A DNA stretch of 64,000 nucleotides, from positions 75,036,021 to 75,100,020 of the forward strand of contig CM056810.1 in NCBI GenBank assembly GCA_029852735.1, read 5' to 3'. Numbering within the stretch: position 1 is the stretch's first letter; each line of letters starts with the position of its first letter. The notes below the pieces were generated by a model. It was not told the DNA's origin. It worked only from the letters and a program-made list of their open reading frames with translations, and searched no databases. The stretch comes from Persea americana. Taxonomy: Eukaryota > Streptophyta > Magnoliopsida > Laurales > Lauraceae. Shown here one piece after another: positions 1 through 12,700 of this stretch. The translations under genes and the position numbers were made by a program.

Positions 1-1544
1 TTCATCAAGCGTTCAAGCCTTTATTTAAATTCGCATATAAGTAGGGTCCTATTACATGGAAACCCCGTTGGATCCAAGTTTAGGATCTGTTTGTCATCTG
101 GGTACAATGCATAGTGAAGACCATAACCAAACTTAACCTGCCTTCATCTCATGATGTGGGCCTCGAGCCCATTCTCCTATCATCCCATTCCCTAGTGGGG
201 TATAAATCATTAGTTAGGGTTTGAAATTTTAAATGCATTAACTTTCACATCCAATGGCCTAATGTTGGAGAGAGGAAAAGATTATGTGATTTTGTTTTGC
301 TTACTTTTTCCTAAATTTGCATAATTAAAGAATGTGTTGGATGACGTATTGCGTGATGTCTCAACAACAACTCTTTTTTTTTCTTTATTTTTTCAAGAGA
401 TGCTCCAACAACGTTAGTCAGTCCAACTTCTTAACCTCAAAAAAAATAAAAAATAAATAAAAAAACGTTAGTCAGGCCAAGTCTGTTGACTTCCTTTTGC
501 TTTATGGGCAAAACTCAAAATTAAAGGCCCTCATTTCTGTTGAACTACAATACTGCCACTAACACCCTTTTGAATTTAAAAAAAAAAAAAAATGATGGGC
601 ATGCATCATCACAGTGCAAGTTCTTTGGAGCTTGAATTTAAAGCAGGTTTAGGCAAGTTAATTCACTTATAGAATTCCTGCTTTAGAGAATTTGAAATTC
701 TCATAATGTTGTCCACTCCCTCTAAATTATAACATCCAAAATGTTGGGATTTCTCTAGTGATTTCTCTAGTCTCCCTCTCCCTTTTTTGTATTGCTAAAA
801 AAGCTTTTATGCAAAGTTCAGGAATTTGGTTTCCATCGTTCTTATTAAATTTTGGGACAGGTTTCTTTACCGCAATTTATGAATAGAATTTCGGAAATTG
901 AGATTTTTTTTTACATGATGTAACGATTTATTGCCTGGCAGTTGAAATGATGTGTTTTTTTCATTAGAATTTATTGGAATTTCAGAGGGGATAACTTTTG
1001 AAAATTTTGAATTTCTTCCAAACATGACTTCTTGAAATTCTAATAAAAGAAAAACGTTCCCTTAGTTTCATCTCTGTCGTAGAAAATAAAGTAAAAACTA
1101 TGTGCTTTCTCATTGCGAAAATGTTTCATCCCACAAGTTACAAAATCAAGCCACAGAGAATTTTATAAAGTGGTGTTCTCTACCTAGTTGAATGTTGGGA
1201 CCAGCAGGCAGCAACCATATCTGACCACGGTTGAATTGAACCCACGGTAAAAAAATATCCTGTCCACATTCAATGAATGTCCCTTTCCCTCCCCATTCAT
1301 GCTGCCTTATCTAGTGCGTGTTACGCACACGCCTGCGTATTGTAGCTGGAGCCACAACAGAATCCAATTCCTACTCTTCTTTTTAGAGAGAGAGAGAGTC
1401 ATTTACTCCTCTTAAACCCTATCTGTGAGAGAGAGAGAGAGAGAGTCATTTACTCCTCTTAAACCCCATCTGTAGTACTCAACTCCAAATCAAATCAAAA
1501 GCTCACACTTTTTTCTTTTTTTTCTCATCTGATTTCTAAAGGCG
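1..1544 (+). promoter_or_regulatory. Upstream region of the sulfite reductase gene
   Basis: AT-rich non-coding DNA with no convincing gene on either strand. The last 250 bases before the SIR start codon contain a dyad around TGCGTGTTACGCACA near 1316, then two GA-dinucleotide tracts and pyrimidine-rich sequence (about 1500-1540), as is common in plant 5' leaders. I see no clear TATA box at a standard distance. That this is the SIR promoter is inferred from position. Confidence 0.4.
1385..1472 (+). repeat. Tandem duplication built on a GA microsatellite
   Basis: A unit of about 43 bases is present twice in a row. It consists of an (AG)n run followed by a block starting TCATTTACTCCTCTTAAACC. 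The copies differ mainly in GA-run length and one C/T change. The array lies in the probable 5' UTR or core promoter of SIR, so copy-number differences could affect expression; that last point is inference. Confidence 0.8.
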
Positions 1545-4500
1545 ATGGCGGCATCGATCGGAGCTGCAAACACATCCCTGTTGAACAAGGATCAGAAGGT
1601 CCAGATCACCCAACAATTTCAAGGGCTCAGATGCTCTTCTGCTGCCATCAGACGAGGATTCGTCGACATCTCCACCGTCCGTTCTTCCACACTTTCTGTC
1701 ATACGCGCCGTATCTACGGTCAGATTCGTATTTAGATCTTCTGTTTTTTCTACTTCTCCCTACCTTCATCGTAGTTTTCAGAGAAAAAAGGAGATTTGTT
1801 TCCTCTGTGGGATTCCCTTGTTTGTTTGGGTTTTTCATAGAATTGCCAATTTTGAGATTACCCCTTTGTTATTATCATTGTTTTTGAAGTTGTAGAATGG
1901 GAAAGTTTGCGTTTTTCGGAGTTCGAACGCATGTGATTTTGATCGTGTAGAGGACCCAATTTTACTTGATCAGATTCGCTCCGTTTTAGATACAATGTGT
2001 GTAGGAAATAGGAATTGCATGAACCGTTGGATTGATCATAAGAGTCCGTTTGCATGTTATACGAGTGACTTTGGATCATAAAAAGATGCCCAGATGAAGT
2101 GGTTTAGTTGAGTTTGATGAGGAACAGGGGAAAAATAGGTGACTCAACTCAGAATTCAATCAGATTGAATAGCACTGACTCGTCTGGGTTGATGCGTTTT
2201 TCCAGAACTATATGGTTCATGGTGGTGATTTCATGCACATGCATTCTAAGTTATAACCTCTGCTTTGCATATTATATCACTATTCAGTCTGTTCTTTGTC
2301 TTGAAATATGCCCCAAATATCACGTGATCTTCTTCATCCTTGTCGTCTTTCTTGTTGTGATTCTTATTTCAATACGTTACAATTATTTCCATCTTATTAT
2401 TTGGCAACACTCAACATTGGTATTCCTACAAATGTGACTGTGGGGTGGATCGATTTCACCATTTTGGGTTGGTTTGATCTATGAATTGAATGTGTTTTCA
2501 CATTGTAGTATTTGGGGGTGCATTTCCTCCCAGGGAAAAAAAAAATTTGCATGACTTTGTTTCCTTGTGCAGCCTATAAAGCCAGGGACTTCCTCTGAAC
2601 CTAAACGCAGCAAGGTTGAAATAATCAAGGAGAAAAGTAATTTTTTGCGGTACCCTCTGAAAGAGGAGCTGCAGACAGATGCCCCCAATATAAATGAGGC
2701 TGCCACACAGCTGATCAAGTTTCATGGAAGCTATCAACAGGCTAACAGAGAGCACCGTGGCCCTGGTGGAAAATCTTACCAGTTTATGCTTAGGACTAAG
2801 AACCCATGTGGGAAAGTTCCTAACAAGCTCTACTTGGCGATGGATGATCTTTCTGATGAGTTTGGAACTGGCACACTCCGCTTGACAACCAGACAGACAT
2901 TTCAACTACATGGGGTGACAAAGAAGAACCTCAAGGCTGTGATGAATACAATTATCAGAAGCATGGGCTCCACTCTCGGCGCTTGCGGTGATCTCAATCG
3001 AAATGTTCTTGCTCCCCCAGCACCAATCATAAGGAAAGACTACTTATTTGCACAAGAGACTGCAGATAACATTGCTGCACTTCTAACCCCTCAATCAGGT
3101 GCTTATTATGATTTGTGGGTGGATGGCGAGAAGATCATGTCGGCGGAGCCTCCTGAAGTAGTGAACGCTCGTAATGACAACTCTCATGGAACAAACTTCC
3201 CTGACTCTCCCGAGCCCATCTATGGCACACAGTTCTTGCCTAGGAAGTTCAAGATTGCAGTGACTGTTCCTACTGATAATTCAGTGGATATCCTCACAAA
3301 TGACATCGGCATTGTGGTAGTTTCTGGTCCTGATGGGGAGCCTCAAGGCTTCAACATTTATGTCAGTAAAACCAAACTTAATGCCTTAATTTTTTTTTTC
3401 TCTCTAGCAGATGTGTTCGAGTTTTTTCAGTGCTTGTGCATGATAAGTCCATAAAATTGTAGGTTGGAGGTGGCATGGGAAGAACCCACAGAATTGAGAC
3501 CACATTTCCGCGTCTAGGTGAGCCACTGGGTTATGTGCCAAAAGAAGATATTCTATATGCTGTGAAAGCAATTGTTGTCACACAGCGAGAAAACGGGAGG
3601 CGAGATGATCGGAAGTACAGTAGAATGAAATATTTGATCAGTGAATGGGGAATTGAGAAGTTCAGGAGTGCGGTTGAGCAGTATTACGGGAAGAAGTTTG
3701 AGCCCTTTCGGGAGTTACCGGAGTGGGAATTCAAGAGCCACCTTGGATGGCACGAACAGGTTCAGTCCTATATTCCTACTTAGATTTTAAATGATCGTAT
3801 TTCTAGCTCTCTATCTTGGGAATTTATCATTGGAGACAAAGTTTCATCTTTTGTAATTTGTTTTGTTATTTCCTATGTTTAGGAATTTTGATCACATTCT
3901 TATCATGTTTAGCAACATATTAGGGGACTGCTTTTCTAGGAAGCAAATAATAGGGTTTTGGTTTTCATTTTCTTCAAGTTTTAGAATCTTCAAATGTCCC
4001 TAAAGGGGGACTGGTGATACGTTTCTGGATCTACAAGACTTCCAAGCCGGCCCAAGTCATGAGTTTTCTGTAAATAATGTACTGAAAGAAGTTACATACT
4101 CTATCAACACCCAAAGATTCGCACATGTTTATTTTTTATCTCCTTTTTAATCTTCCACTTAAGTTATCATTCAATACATCTTTGTGCAGGGAGATGGTGC
4201 ACTGTTCTGTGGGCTTCATGTTGACAGCGGTCGCATTAAAGGGACCATGAAGAAGACTTTAAGGGAGATAATTGAAGGGTATAACCTTAATGTGCGACTC
4301 ACACCAAACCAGAATATTATCTTGTGTGACATTCCCCATGCTTTGAAGCAGCCCATCACAGAAGCTCTTGCTCAGGGTGGTCTCTTGGTGAGTGCTAATC
4401 TTCCAAATTGACTTTTTACCCCTTTTTTTTTCTTTGTCAATGTACGGAGAAAATGCAAGATAAATAACTAGGCAAACTAGCCGGGATTTTGGAAATCATT

Positions 4501-5960
4501 CCTTAAGAATTTATCATGGATGTTGCAAACTTGCAATTGTCTTATTTATTTTAATATTATATCTCTCCATATATGTCCTAGCTCATCTGTATATTTGAAT
4601 TTGATCCTAGAGTAACATCATCATTTAGTTGATCTTGACAAAAAATTTATGGACAGGAACCCAAGTATGTGGACCCCTTGAATTTAACTGCAATGGCATG
4701 TCCTGCACTACCACTGTGTACGTTGGCAATTACAGAAGCCGAGCGTGGAATTCCTGACATTCTCAAGCGTGTTCGAGCTGTCTTTGATAAGGTAAACTAC
4801 TAATCAATCTACATCTTCATGATATTACAATGCATCAGCAATATTGGCGATGCCTACTGGTGTATGTATTTCATTTTTACCCCATTACTCCAAAAAAATA
4901 TTCAGAGAAAAAAAAAAAAAAAAAAAAAAAAGAGAATCCTGGTGCTTGGATTTCTTTTTTACAAATAACAGGCTTATTTTCTTCTCCTATTACTCAGACC
5001 TCATTCTGCTCTAAGACATTTCATCTTGGATTATTTCCTGAGTAATTTCTAACCCTTTAAATGATGTATTCAAGTTTTAGTGTTTATTTTATGTTGATTA
5101 CACATTGCCTAAATTTCAGCTTGATTTGATAATCATAAATAAGAGGATGAAAGCTCTGTATCTCTCTCCCCTTTGGCCAGACAACTGAAACGGGCATACT
5201 TTCTTGTTTCAGGTCGGCCTCGATTATAACGAGTCAATGGTGATAAGGGTAACTGGATGCCCCAATGGTTGTGCCAGGCCTTACATGGCTGAGCTTGGAC
5301 TGGTTGGAGATGGACCCAACAGCTACCAGGTATTTAAATTTCTTGTGCTGAAATATTGCTTTTCAGTTTACAAAATTTAAAGATCGTTGCTCTCAGCCAT
5401 CAGATTTGGAAAAGGAAAAGACAAACACCTAGTATACCTTGCATTGTATGTGTTAATCATCGGGTTTGCCTTGGAGTGCCTGAACTCTTTATTGCATGTG
5501 GTATCAGATTTGGCTTGGTGGGACACCCAACCAAACCACAATAGCAAAAACCTTCATGAATAAGGTGAAGGTTCAGGATCTGGAGAAGGTTTTCGAGCCA
5601 TTGTTTTACAGTTGGAAGCATGAGCGCCAGCAAGGAGAATCATTTGGCAAATTCACCAACCGTGTGGTAAGTATCAAATCCTCTATCCAGGCTTGTGAGG
5701 AACCTTTTGTATTTTATGGATTAAGAAAAAATATCTCAGCTTCCAAAGCAAAACTAGGGATGAAAAAAATGGATATATCTCACTCTGCTAGAAGCCATTT
5801 TTGAGAGGTTTAGTGGTTTTCTTGATTCAGTCACGTCACAGTTTCAGCTGACTGTCATCCAATTGTTGGGACGGGTTTTGATTCTATTGCCACTATCTTG
5901 CTGCAGGGCTTTGAGAAACTGCAAGAGATAGTTGAGAAGTGGGAAGTTTTGGTGGAGTGA
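1545..5960 (+). CDS. SIR: Ferredoxin-sulfite reductase, plastid (8 exons, complete)
   Basis: The enzyme reduces sulfite to sulfide with electrons from ferredoxin, a step of plastid sulfate assimilation. Exons are 1545-1718, 2573-3361, 3463-3759, 4190-4387, 4657-4791, 5213-5329, 5508-5666 and 5907-5960. All introns are GT-AG and every junction is phase 0. The product is 640 residues, about the usual length of plant SiR. Exon 1 (residues 1-58) is Ser/Ala/Arg-rich and fits a transit peptide. The siroheme and 4Fe-4S ligand cysteines are present: CPALPLC at 501-507 (exon 5) and CPNGC at 547-551 (exon 6), spaced as in the nitrite/sulfite reductase family. Exon 2 carries the first ferredoxin-like and siroheme-binding part, and exon 3 follows from GGGMGRTH. 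The start chosen is the first ATG, directly upstream of the transit peptide. Nitrite reductase is less likely because of length and sequence. I see no inactivating change. Confidence 0.96.
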
Positions 5961-6401
5961 TCATTTGGCCCAACATGAAGCTTTTTCAACAGGGAGAAGC
6001 CTTGAGACGAACTCCCAAAGTGCTAAATAAGGATTCCTACAGGTTGGCAATGGAAGTCATCTGCAACTTTATTGCTGCTCAGCAAAATGGAAGATGGAAA
6101 TGACCAGTTACTATTTCACTAGCTCGCTTTGTGCCCACCGCTCGGCTGCAGCTTCTATTTCACTAGTTGGCTATGTTTTTATTACACATGATTTTGTTGA
6201 TGGAAACTCTCTCTCATTATATGGTTTTTTGAGGATGAATTTTTCCTTCCTGAGAACTTGTTAACAAGTGACGTCGATGAACTTGTATCTTAATTATGGA
6301 AGAGTGAGTTTGATGGGTGCAGAGAATTTTACAAGTTGTTCAAAAGTAGAATTTTCCTTGAAGGGTTGGCTATGTTTTAAGTACAAATGATTTGGTTGAT
6401 G

Positions 6402-6444
<43 letters not shown>

Positions 6445-6714
6445 TATTGTTTTGAGGATAAATTTTTCCTTTCCTGAACTTGTTAGCGAGTGATGCTGAC
6501 GAACTTGTATCTTAATTACGGAAGAGTGAATTAGATGGATGCACAGAATTTTACAAGTTCAAAAGTAGAATTTTCCTTAAATTTAAATGTATCAATACAA
6601 TCAAACCTCCGAATTTCATTTTAGATTTTTTCTACCTGTCCATTTAGAGCCATCCTCATAGGTCATGACATGGACAAGACGCCTAGTCAAGACTTTCAAT
6701 TTTCCAGCCGTAGC
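5961..6714. other. Convergent intergenic region: SIR 3' UTR and the 3' end of the minus-strand gene
   Basis: About 750 bases separate the stop codon of SIR (plus) from that of the uncharacterised gene (minus). Their 3' UTRs face each other here and may overlap. More than half of the interval is a tandem duplication, listed separately. I see no other gene. Confidence 0.6.
6166..6580 (+). repeat. Tandem duplication (about 200 bp, two copies) with a CT microsatellite
   Basis: Two adjacent diverged copies begin at TTGGCTATGTTTT (about 6166 and 6365). Each runs through GGAAACTCTCTC, ATTATAT, GAACTTGTATCTTAATTA and TTTTACAAGTT to AAAGTAGAATTTTCCTT. Copy 2 has a much longer (CT)n tract, at about 6407-6440. 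The duplication lies in or just beyond the SIR 3' UTR. Confidence 0.85.
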
Positions 6715-9700
6715 TCATGTAAGACTGGAGAATGGTTCCTCGATACCATATACAGATGGGTCTTGTAGTTCTTCGTGCTGCAAGCTTGGGGCCACACTTT
6801 CCACAGTTAGGTCTTCTAGCTCCAGAAAAGGGTCACTTGCCAGAGGATCATTCTCCTCACCCTCTCCTATGTCTTGGTCATCTTTCCTGCCATTGGCCAC
6901 CTCGTCATTATAATTGTAGTCAAGGCCAGAAGGATGTGTGGTTGTTTCAAGAACATCACCCAGAAGAGCTTCAAGGGTCCACTTACGATGCAAGTTCTCC
7001 TCTGATATGAACTTTACATCCAAGATGGGAAGTTCAAAATCCAGTACTGGATGAGATGTTGGCTTAAGCTCATTCTCCAACCTGTCCATGCCATGTCCTG
7101 CATTCTGTAACTCGGTGCTTGTGGCAGGACCATCCTGGACGGCATCTCCTTCTGCAACAGGTTCCCCACCACTGTCATCACTCCATTCTATGTAGGACTG
7201 GCCAATATATCCTTTCATAGTAGCCTGGGCATTAATATCAAATGCACAGAATTGTTTTGGAGGCATTACTTCAACATTATCTCTTGTGTTTCTGTTGGCA
7301 CATTCTGCAATTGTTTGGTATTGGTCAACAATCCCACTGGAACTTGAATCTCTATTTTCATACAATTCCCTGCGAGGCTGGTTCAAAGACACAGCTCCAT
7401 TAGCTATCTCCTCCATGCAGGCATCCTCAGTTTGTCCCATCTCGTTTAAATCTCCTTCTGCAGTGTCTATCCGGAATTGGACCCCACTCGTGTCAACCTG
7501 GTTCCTTTCCATCTCGTTCAAATCTCCTTCTGCAGTGCCTGTCCAGCTTTGGACCCCAGTGACCACACTCATTTCAACCTTCCTTTCTGCAGCTCCTTCA
7601 GCAGTTACTTTCACCGGGCTCTCTTTGGTGGGCTGAACTTCACTATCTTGAGAAGAGGAAGTGCAAGGAATTGAATCTGAATCTATTAGTTTTTCTGTTC
7701 CGTGATTTCCGTGGAAATCAATTCCATGATTTTTAGCATCTTCGCATGAAACGCAAGCAGAAGGTGACTCATTTTCATCATCTTCACTTGCAAGATCAGG
7801 AGCCTTAACCATAAAAGCAGGACTGAGTTTCATAGGTTGTGCAGATGTTGACAATATAAGCGAAGCAAGTGCGGAGGCCAATGCACTATCAATGGATGAA
7901 GATGGCTTATCCAAGGGGATATCCTTCCTTAGAGAATCTGAAGTGTCATAACAGTTGTTATCACTGTCATCATCAGTATTTGAAAATTCGGGGGCATTAA
8001 CCACCCAATGTGGGACCACCTTTGGAGAAGTTGCAGCAGTAGCATCAACATTGGATGAAGATGGTTTGTCAAAAGGGATGCCCTCTTCTGACTCTGAAGC
8101 AGAGTCAACATTTTCATCACTACTATGAGCATGAAGGGAGTTGGATTCAGACTCATCAAATGAAAATTCAGGAGCAACAATCCTTGAACAGGGTAGTGAT
8201 CTTGGGGGAGACTCAGATCTTACCCTAAGCTCATCCAGTTGGTGCTCCATTCGCTGCATTCTTGTAGCCAAGCAGTTAAGAGGCTTCAACATGTTTTCTT
8301 CAAAACTTGCACAAAATGCTTCTATTCTGGCCATACGGCAGTCCAGCTGACCCAACATTCTCTCCAAGTGACCAACAGGCAATTTCTTTTCCTCCTCATA
8401 CTTGGGTAGGTTGGTTGAATGTGGTGAGTGGGGTCCAGACTCTAACTGCCTATGTTCTGTTCTGTCCTTAACTAGTTCCTGGATCTTCACCTCCTGTGTA
8501 TCTGCCATGTTGACATGAGTTTCTTGGTTAACAGTTCTGTGCAATTCTGAGCTGATTGACTCGGTTGCTTTTGATTCAGAACCTGGTAACTTTTGTCCCT
8601 CTCTGATGTCAGAAACATGCCCATCTTTTACCCTGCTAATTCCTGACTTTGATACTTGCAGAAGGCTAGGAACAAGCATGGCCAACAAATTATTGCCAGC
8701 TGAGCTTTCCACAGGAGCCAAACTATGGCCTGCATCAGTGGATTCAACAGCTGGTTCAGCAAATATGTATATCTCCTCTATGGATAAACATTCCTTAACC
8801 TGAAGTGAGAGCAACCGCAATGTAAGGGAGACGCATGGATATGAATCAGTGATCTCTGCTGTTGCCTCGTAATAATCCTGAAAGTCATGTTTAATCAGAA
8901 ACAGAATGCGATAAGACATAAATAGGAGTATAAGAAAGCCATATTTGTTCAATACAGTACCATGAAGGTAATAGTTCTTACCTGAACTTTTATGCTTGTT
9001 TTTTGCTTGATTTCCTTTGCCATGGGTTTGATTGTGTCAGTAACTAGAGGAGAATCAGGGACCTTAACTTCCACCCAGCCATCTTCATCACTACCATTGC
9101 TATTGATACTATCACTTTTAGCTGTCTGATTAGGTATTTCAGGAGTATTTGTACCAGATGTATCATGGTCTTCACCAGTAGCTTCTCCAGTATCACCTGT
9201 CTGAAGTATATCATCTTCTCTTGCAGCAACCCCACAGCGTACAGTACAAAGATACTCTTGATCGCTTTGCCGTTCAAGCGCATAATATACTTCATAAACT
9301 CGAGACGTACTGCGCACATAAACTTGACGGACTTCATGTTTTTTGGTGAAACTGACTGCGGTACAAGTAACACACCAACATCTCAACAACAGCAACAGCA
9401 CAGGAAATCCACCCACCCACACTTGCACACACCCAAAGAAAAAAAGCGGACAACTTTTTTGATAAAGCAAATTGTATTTCTGATAGAAAGGGATTAAATT
9501 AACAATGAGTCTATCCTAATACATGATACAGAGATAATAATTGGCATTTGGCAGTCTCCATGGTTCACAAAAGTTGCAAAATGCCCCTTTAACAGAATAG
9601 AGGAATCGGAGAAATGGTCTATTTTGGTCTTATCTAACATGACTTCTCTTTGACAATGGGTAAAACCCTCCTACCCTCTCCAAAAATTCAGTGTATTAGA

Positions 9701-12700
9701 GGCTACAAAAACCTCATGTAAAATGCTCATTAGTTTCTGATTTCTCATGTTACAAGGATACTTTAACTGAGACTTGCTCATCAACACCAAATCTGCATCA
9801 TATCCTAATTCTTTTACAGCGTTTTTCTATTCCCCTAGCCAGGGACGGAGCTAGGATTTTCTTCTAGTGGGGGCAAAGTTGATTGACCAATAATATTAGT
9901 AGGCCCACTTATGAAAAATCAAAACCAGTCAAGAAATGACCCCTTCCCTCATTATCCATATAAGATTCACTTAAAGAAAAAAAATTCTGTTACAAGTAGA
10001 TCACATGTAAAATCCAACTCTATGGGGGCCTACTTGAGCCAACCTTTGATCAATTTAGCTCCTTTCATACTTATATCCTCACCTTGATTTGGAACCATGC
10101 CAAGTTTTGATGCCCATCAATCCCTTACCCACTATTGGATTGGATCTCATAAAAAGAAATTATTATTAAAATAGTATTAGACTTTAAGGTTGTTAAATCA
10201 AGAGCTATGATGATTTCAATGTCCTTGGATGCCATCTACACATTAGAGATGGTAAAAAAAAAACATGATAGAAGAGTTCCACAACAATAGGCCCACTTAT
10301 AAAACATCTAAATTGTTAAAAACAATCTCCTCATATAGTGTATAGACCTTAGATTTCACTCAAATGACCCAGCTTATGATTGTTAACTTTAAAAAAAAAT
10401 ATAGTCCATAAAATTCAAAAAAACAAATTTTAATTTTTTTCATATAGATCAATTTGACTTGGGCCCAGATCATATTTAGTTATATTTTTCATAGAGAATT
10501 AGAGCATTTATTTTATGGGGTCTATGTTTTTCCAAAGTATGCCCCACTCGAGCATCGGCCTAAAAGGACCCAACGCTTCGAGCCAGTTTAATTTTATTAA
10601 GTGGGCTCCACTCAAGAGCTTCATTAAATACACTCTAAACATGGTTGGATGTGGGATGGGACATTGGCAATGGATGAGATGAGAATGATGACATTGCATA
10701 TAGAGATAACCATAATGTTCTATCTTTTAGGGGAAAAAAAGGTCAATAATACTCTTATTTAGACAATAATGCCCTTGTTATTCTCTAAAGTTCTCAAAGA
10801 GTGGAGAAAGTTGAGGAGGGGCAAAATGGAATAAAATAATAATGCCTAAACACACTCCTATATTTTCTCCTGTTTATCAAAGATGAAAGGAAAATTGAGT
10901 GGGGGAAACTGCCCTCACTCGACCCCACCTCCCTCTGTCCTTGCCCCCAGATCTTGTTGATAACTCTCCAAGGGGACCTTTTGGAGAAAACTTATCTAAT
11001 ATACATGCATTTCATCCTATAGTGCCCGGATATGGATATGAAACAAGCATGCATACAGGGTATGGGATAAAAATTCTACTGTTTCTGAAATCCAGGACAT
11101 GGACACGGGTAGATTATCTTATCCATAACCTGAAGTTACATATTTCATATTAAGATTTTTTATTTTCTATAGAAACTAATATATTTTACCTATTTAACAT
11201 TTCTAAATTAATAGATTGTCATTACCTACAGTGAAAATGCTTATTGAACTCCATGACTAATGGACTTAAGTACAGTAGGATATGCTGAAACAGTAGCCTT
11301 CAAGTATTGGTATAGTATATAGTACTTGTACAAGTATTGTGTCCTTCAGATACAGGCATGCTAGGCACACACAAGTATCTGGGTATCATAGAATCATCTA
11401 GCAGCTGAACATAATGAAATCCCTATTGAATCTGGGTTTCATTAAGTTCTCCTAAATGGTAGATAATTTTCAATTTTGTAATAAGGACCTAAAGCATGAT
11501 GAACATGATCAAAGCAAAAATGAAATCAACTTGCCAAGTTGCCATACATACGTTACCTTGAACAGCCATTTGAATTGGTTAAGAAGAGAGGCACTGGCTT
11601 GACAGGACTTTGGCCAAAACTTTTAGTCCTTTCTTTGTCTCTCTACTTCTCAAAATTAGCACTAGAGTGATGCTTAATTTACAGTTTGTGACAGGGTTTT
11701 AAAGCATGATGACATAATCTAAGAAAAATAATAATAATAGATGAAATTATATTGTCATACTTACCATGTATGGCCCTTTGAATTGATTAAGAAGAGAAGC
11801 ACAAACTCGACAGGCCATGGTTGCCTAGATGTACATTAATTGTAGAGAGAGGGGGCCAGTGAATTCTCTATTTATAGACACTATAGGAGAGACCCATTAA
11901 ATCTCCATAAAGAGTAATTCACCTAAGTGGCTGCCTCCTTGAACTTAAACCTAAGAAGATTTGAGCAATCCAAGGTTTTTCTCAAGTTTAACTTAAAATT
12001 TAGAAGACATAAACTAAATGCACCAGGTAGATGGATAAGCTCAGCATTTGTAATGGACCTGTCAGGCCCACTAGCCCAATTGTGGACATATGGGCCACAA
12101 CATGCTAACAAAAAGCAAATAATGCAAATGACGTACCTCACAAGGCACTTACAAATACCTTAGCAGCATAGCTTCTAGAAGTTTGGGACCTCTTATTTTA
12201 TTTTATTTTTGGGCCTACAACCATGGTTTTAAAAAACAGCCGAGTCGCCCCTGAACTAAGCAAAGTACACTAAAATAAAGCATCCCTAGCTAGGATGGGT
12301 TTTGGGCTGCAAAAGGCTGGGAAGTTGAATAGTCTAACGATCAGATGCAGAATGAAAGTTTTTTGAGAGGTGTATTCCAAGGCCATTTTGGGCTGCAAAA
12401 GGCTGGGAAGTTGAATAGTCTGAGGATCAGATGCAAAATGAATGTTTTTTGAGAGAAGTATTCCAAGGCCACAGCCACCTCCGTTCCTACAAGAAAAGGG
12501 CCCAGTGATTTTTATTTTTATTTTTATTTTTTTTCAATTTCATATTGTGAGAAGATATGGGAGGCTTGTTGGGGACCTTTTTGCACTGATTTTGGAAGAC
12601 CAAAACCACTTTTTATGGAAGACTTAAGCATTTGAATATCAGGAGCTCTATTCATTCTAACTCAGTAAAAACAAATGCAGCCACCTATTAGGCTATTACT

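Noticed and set aside
1545..5960. Nitrite reductase as the identity of the first gene
   Set aside because: The two enzymes share the siroheme and cluster motifs, but length (640 residues), N-terminal sequence and exon content fit plant sulfite reductase better.
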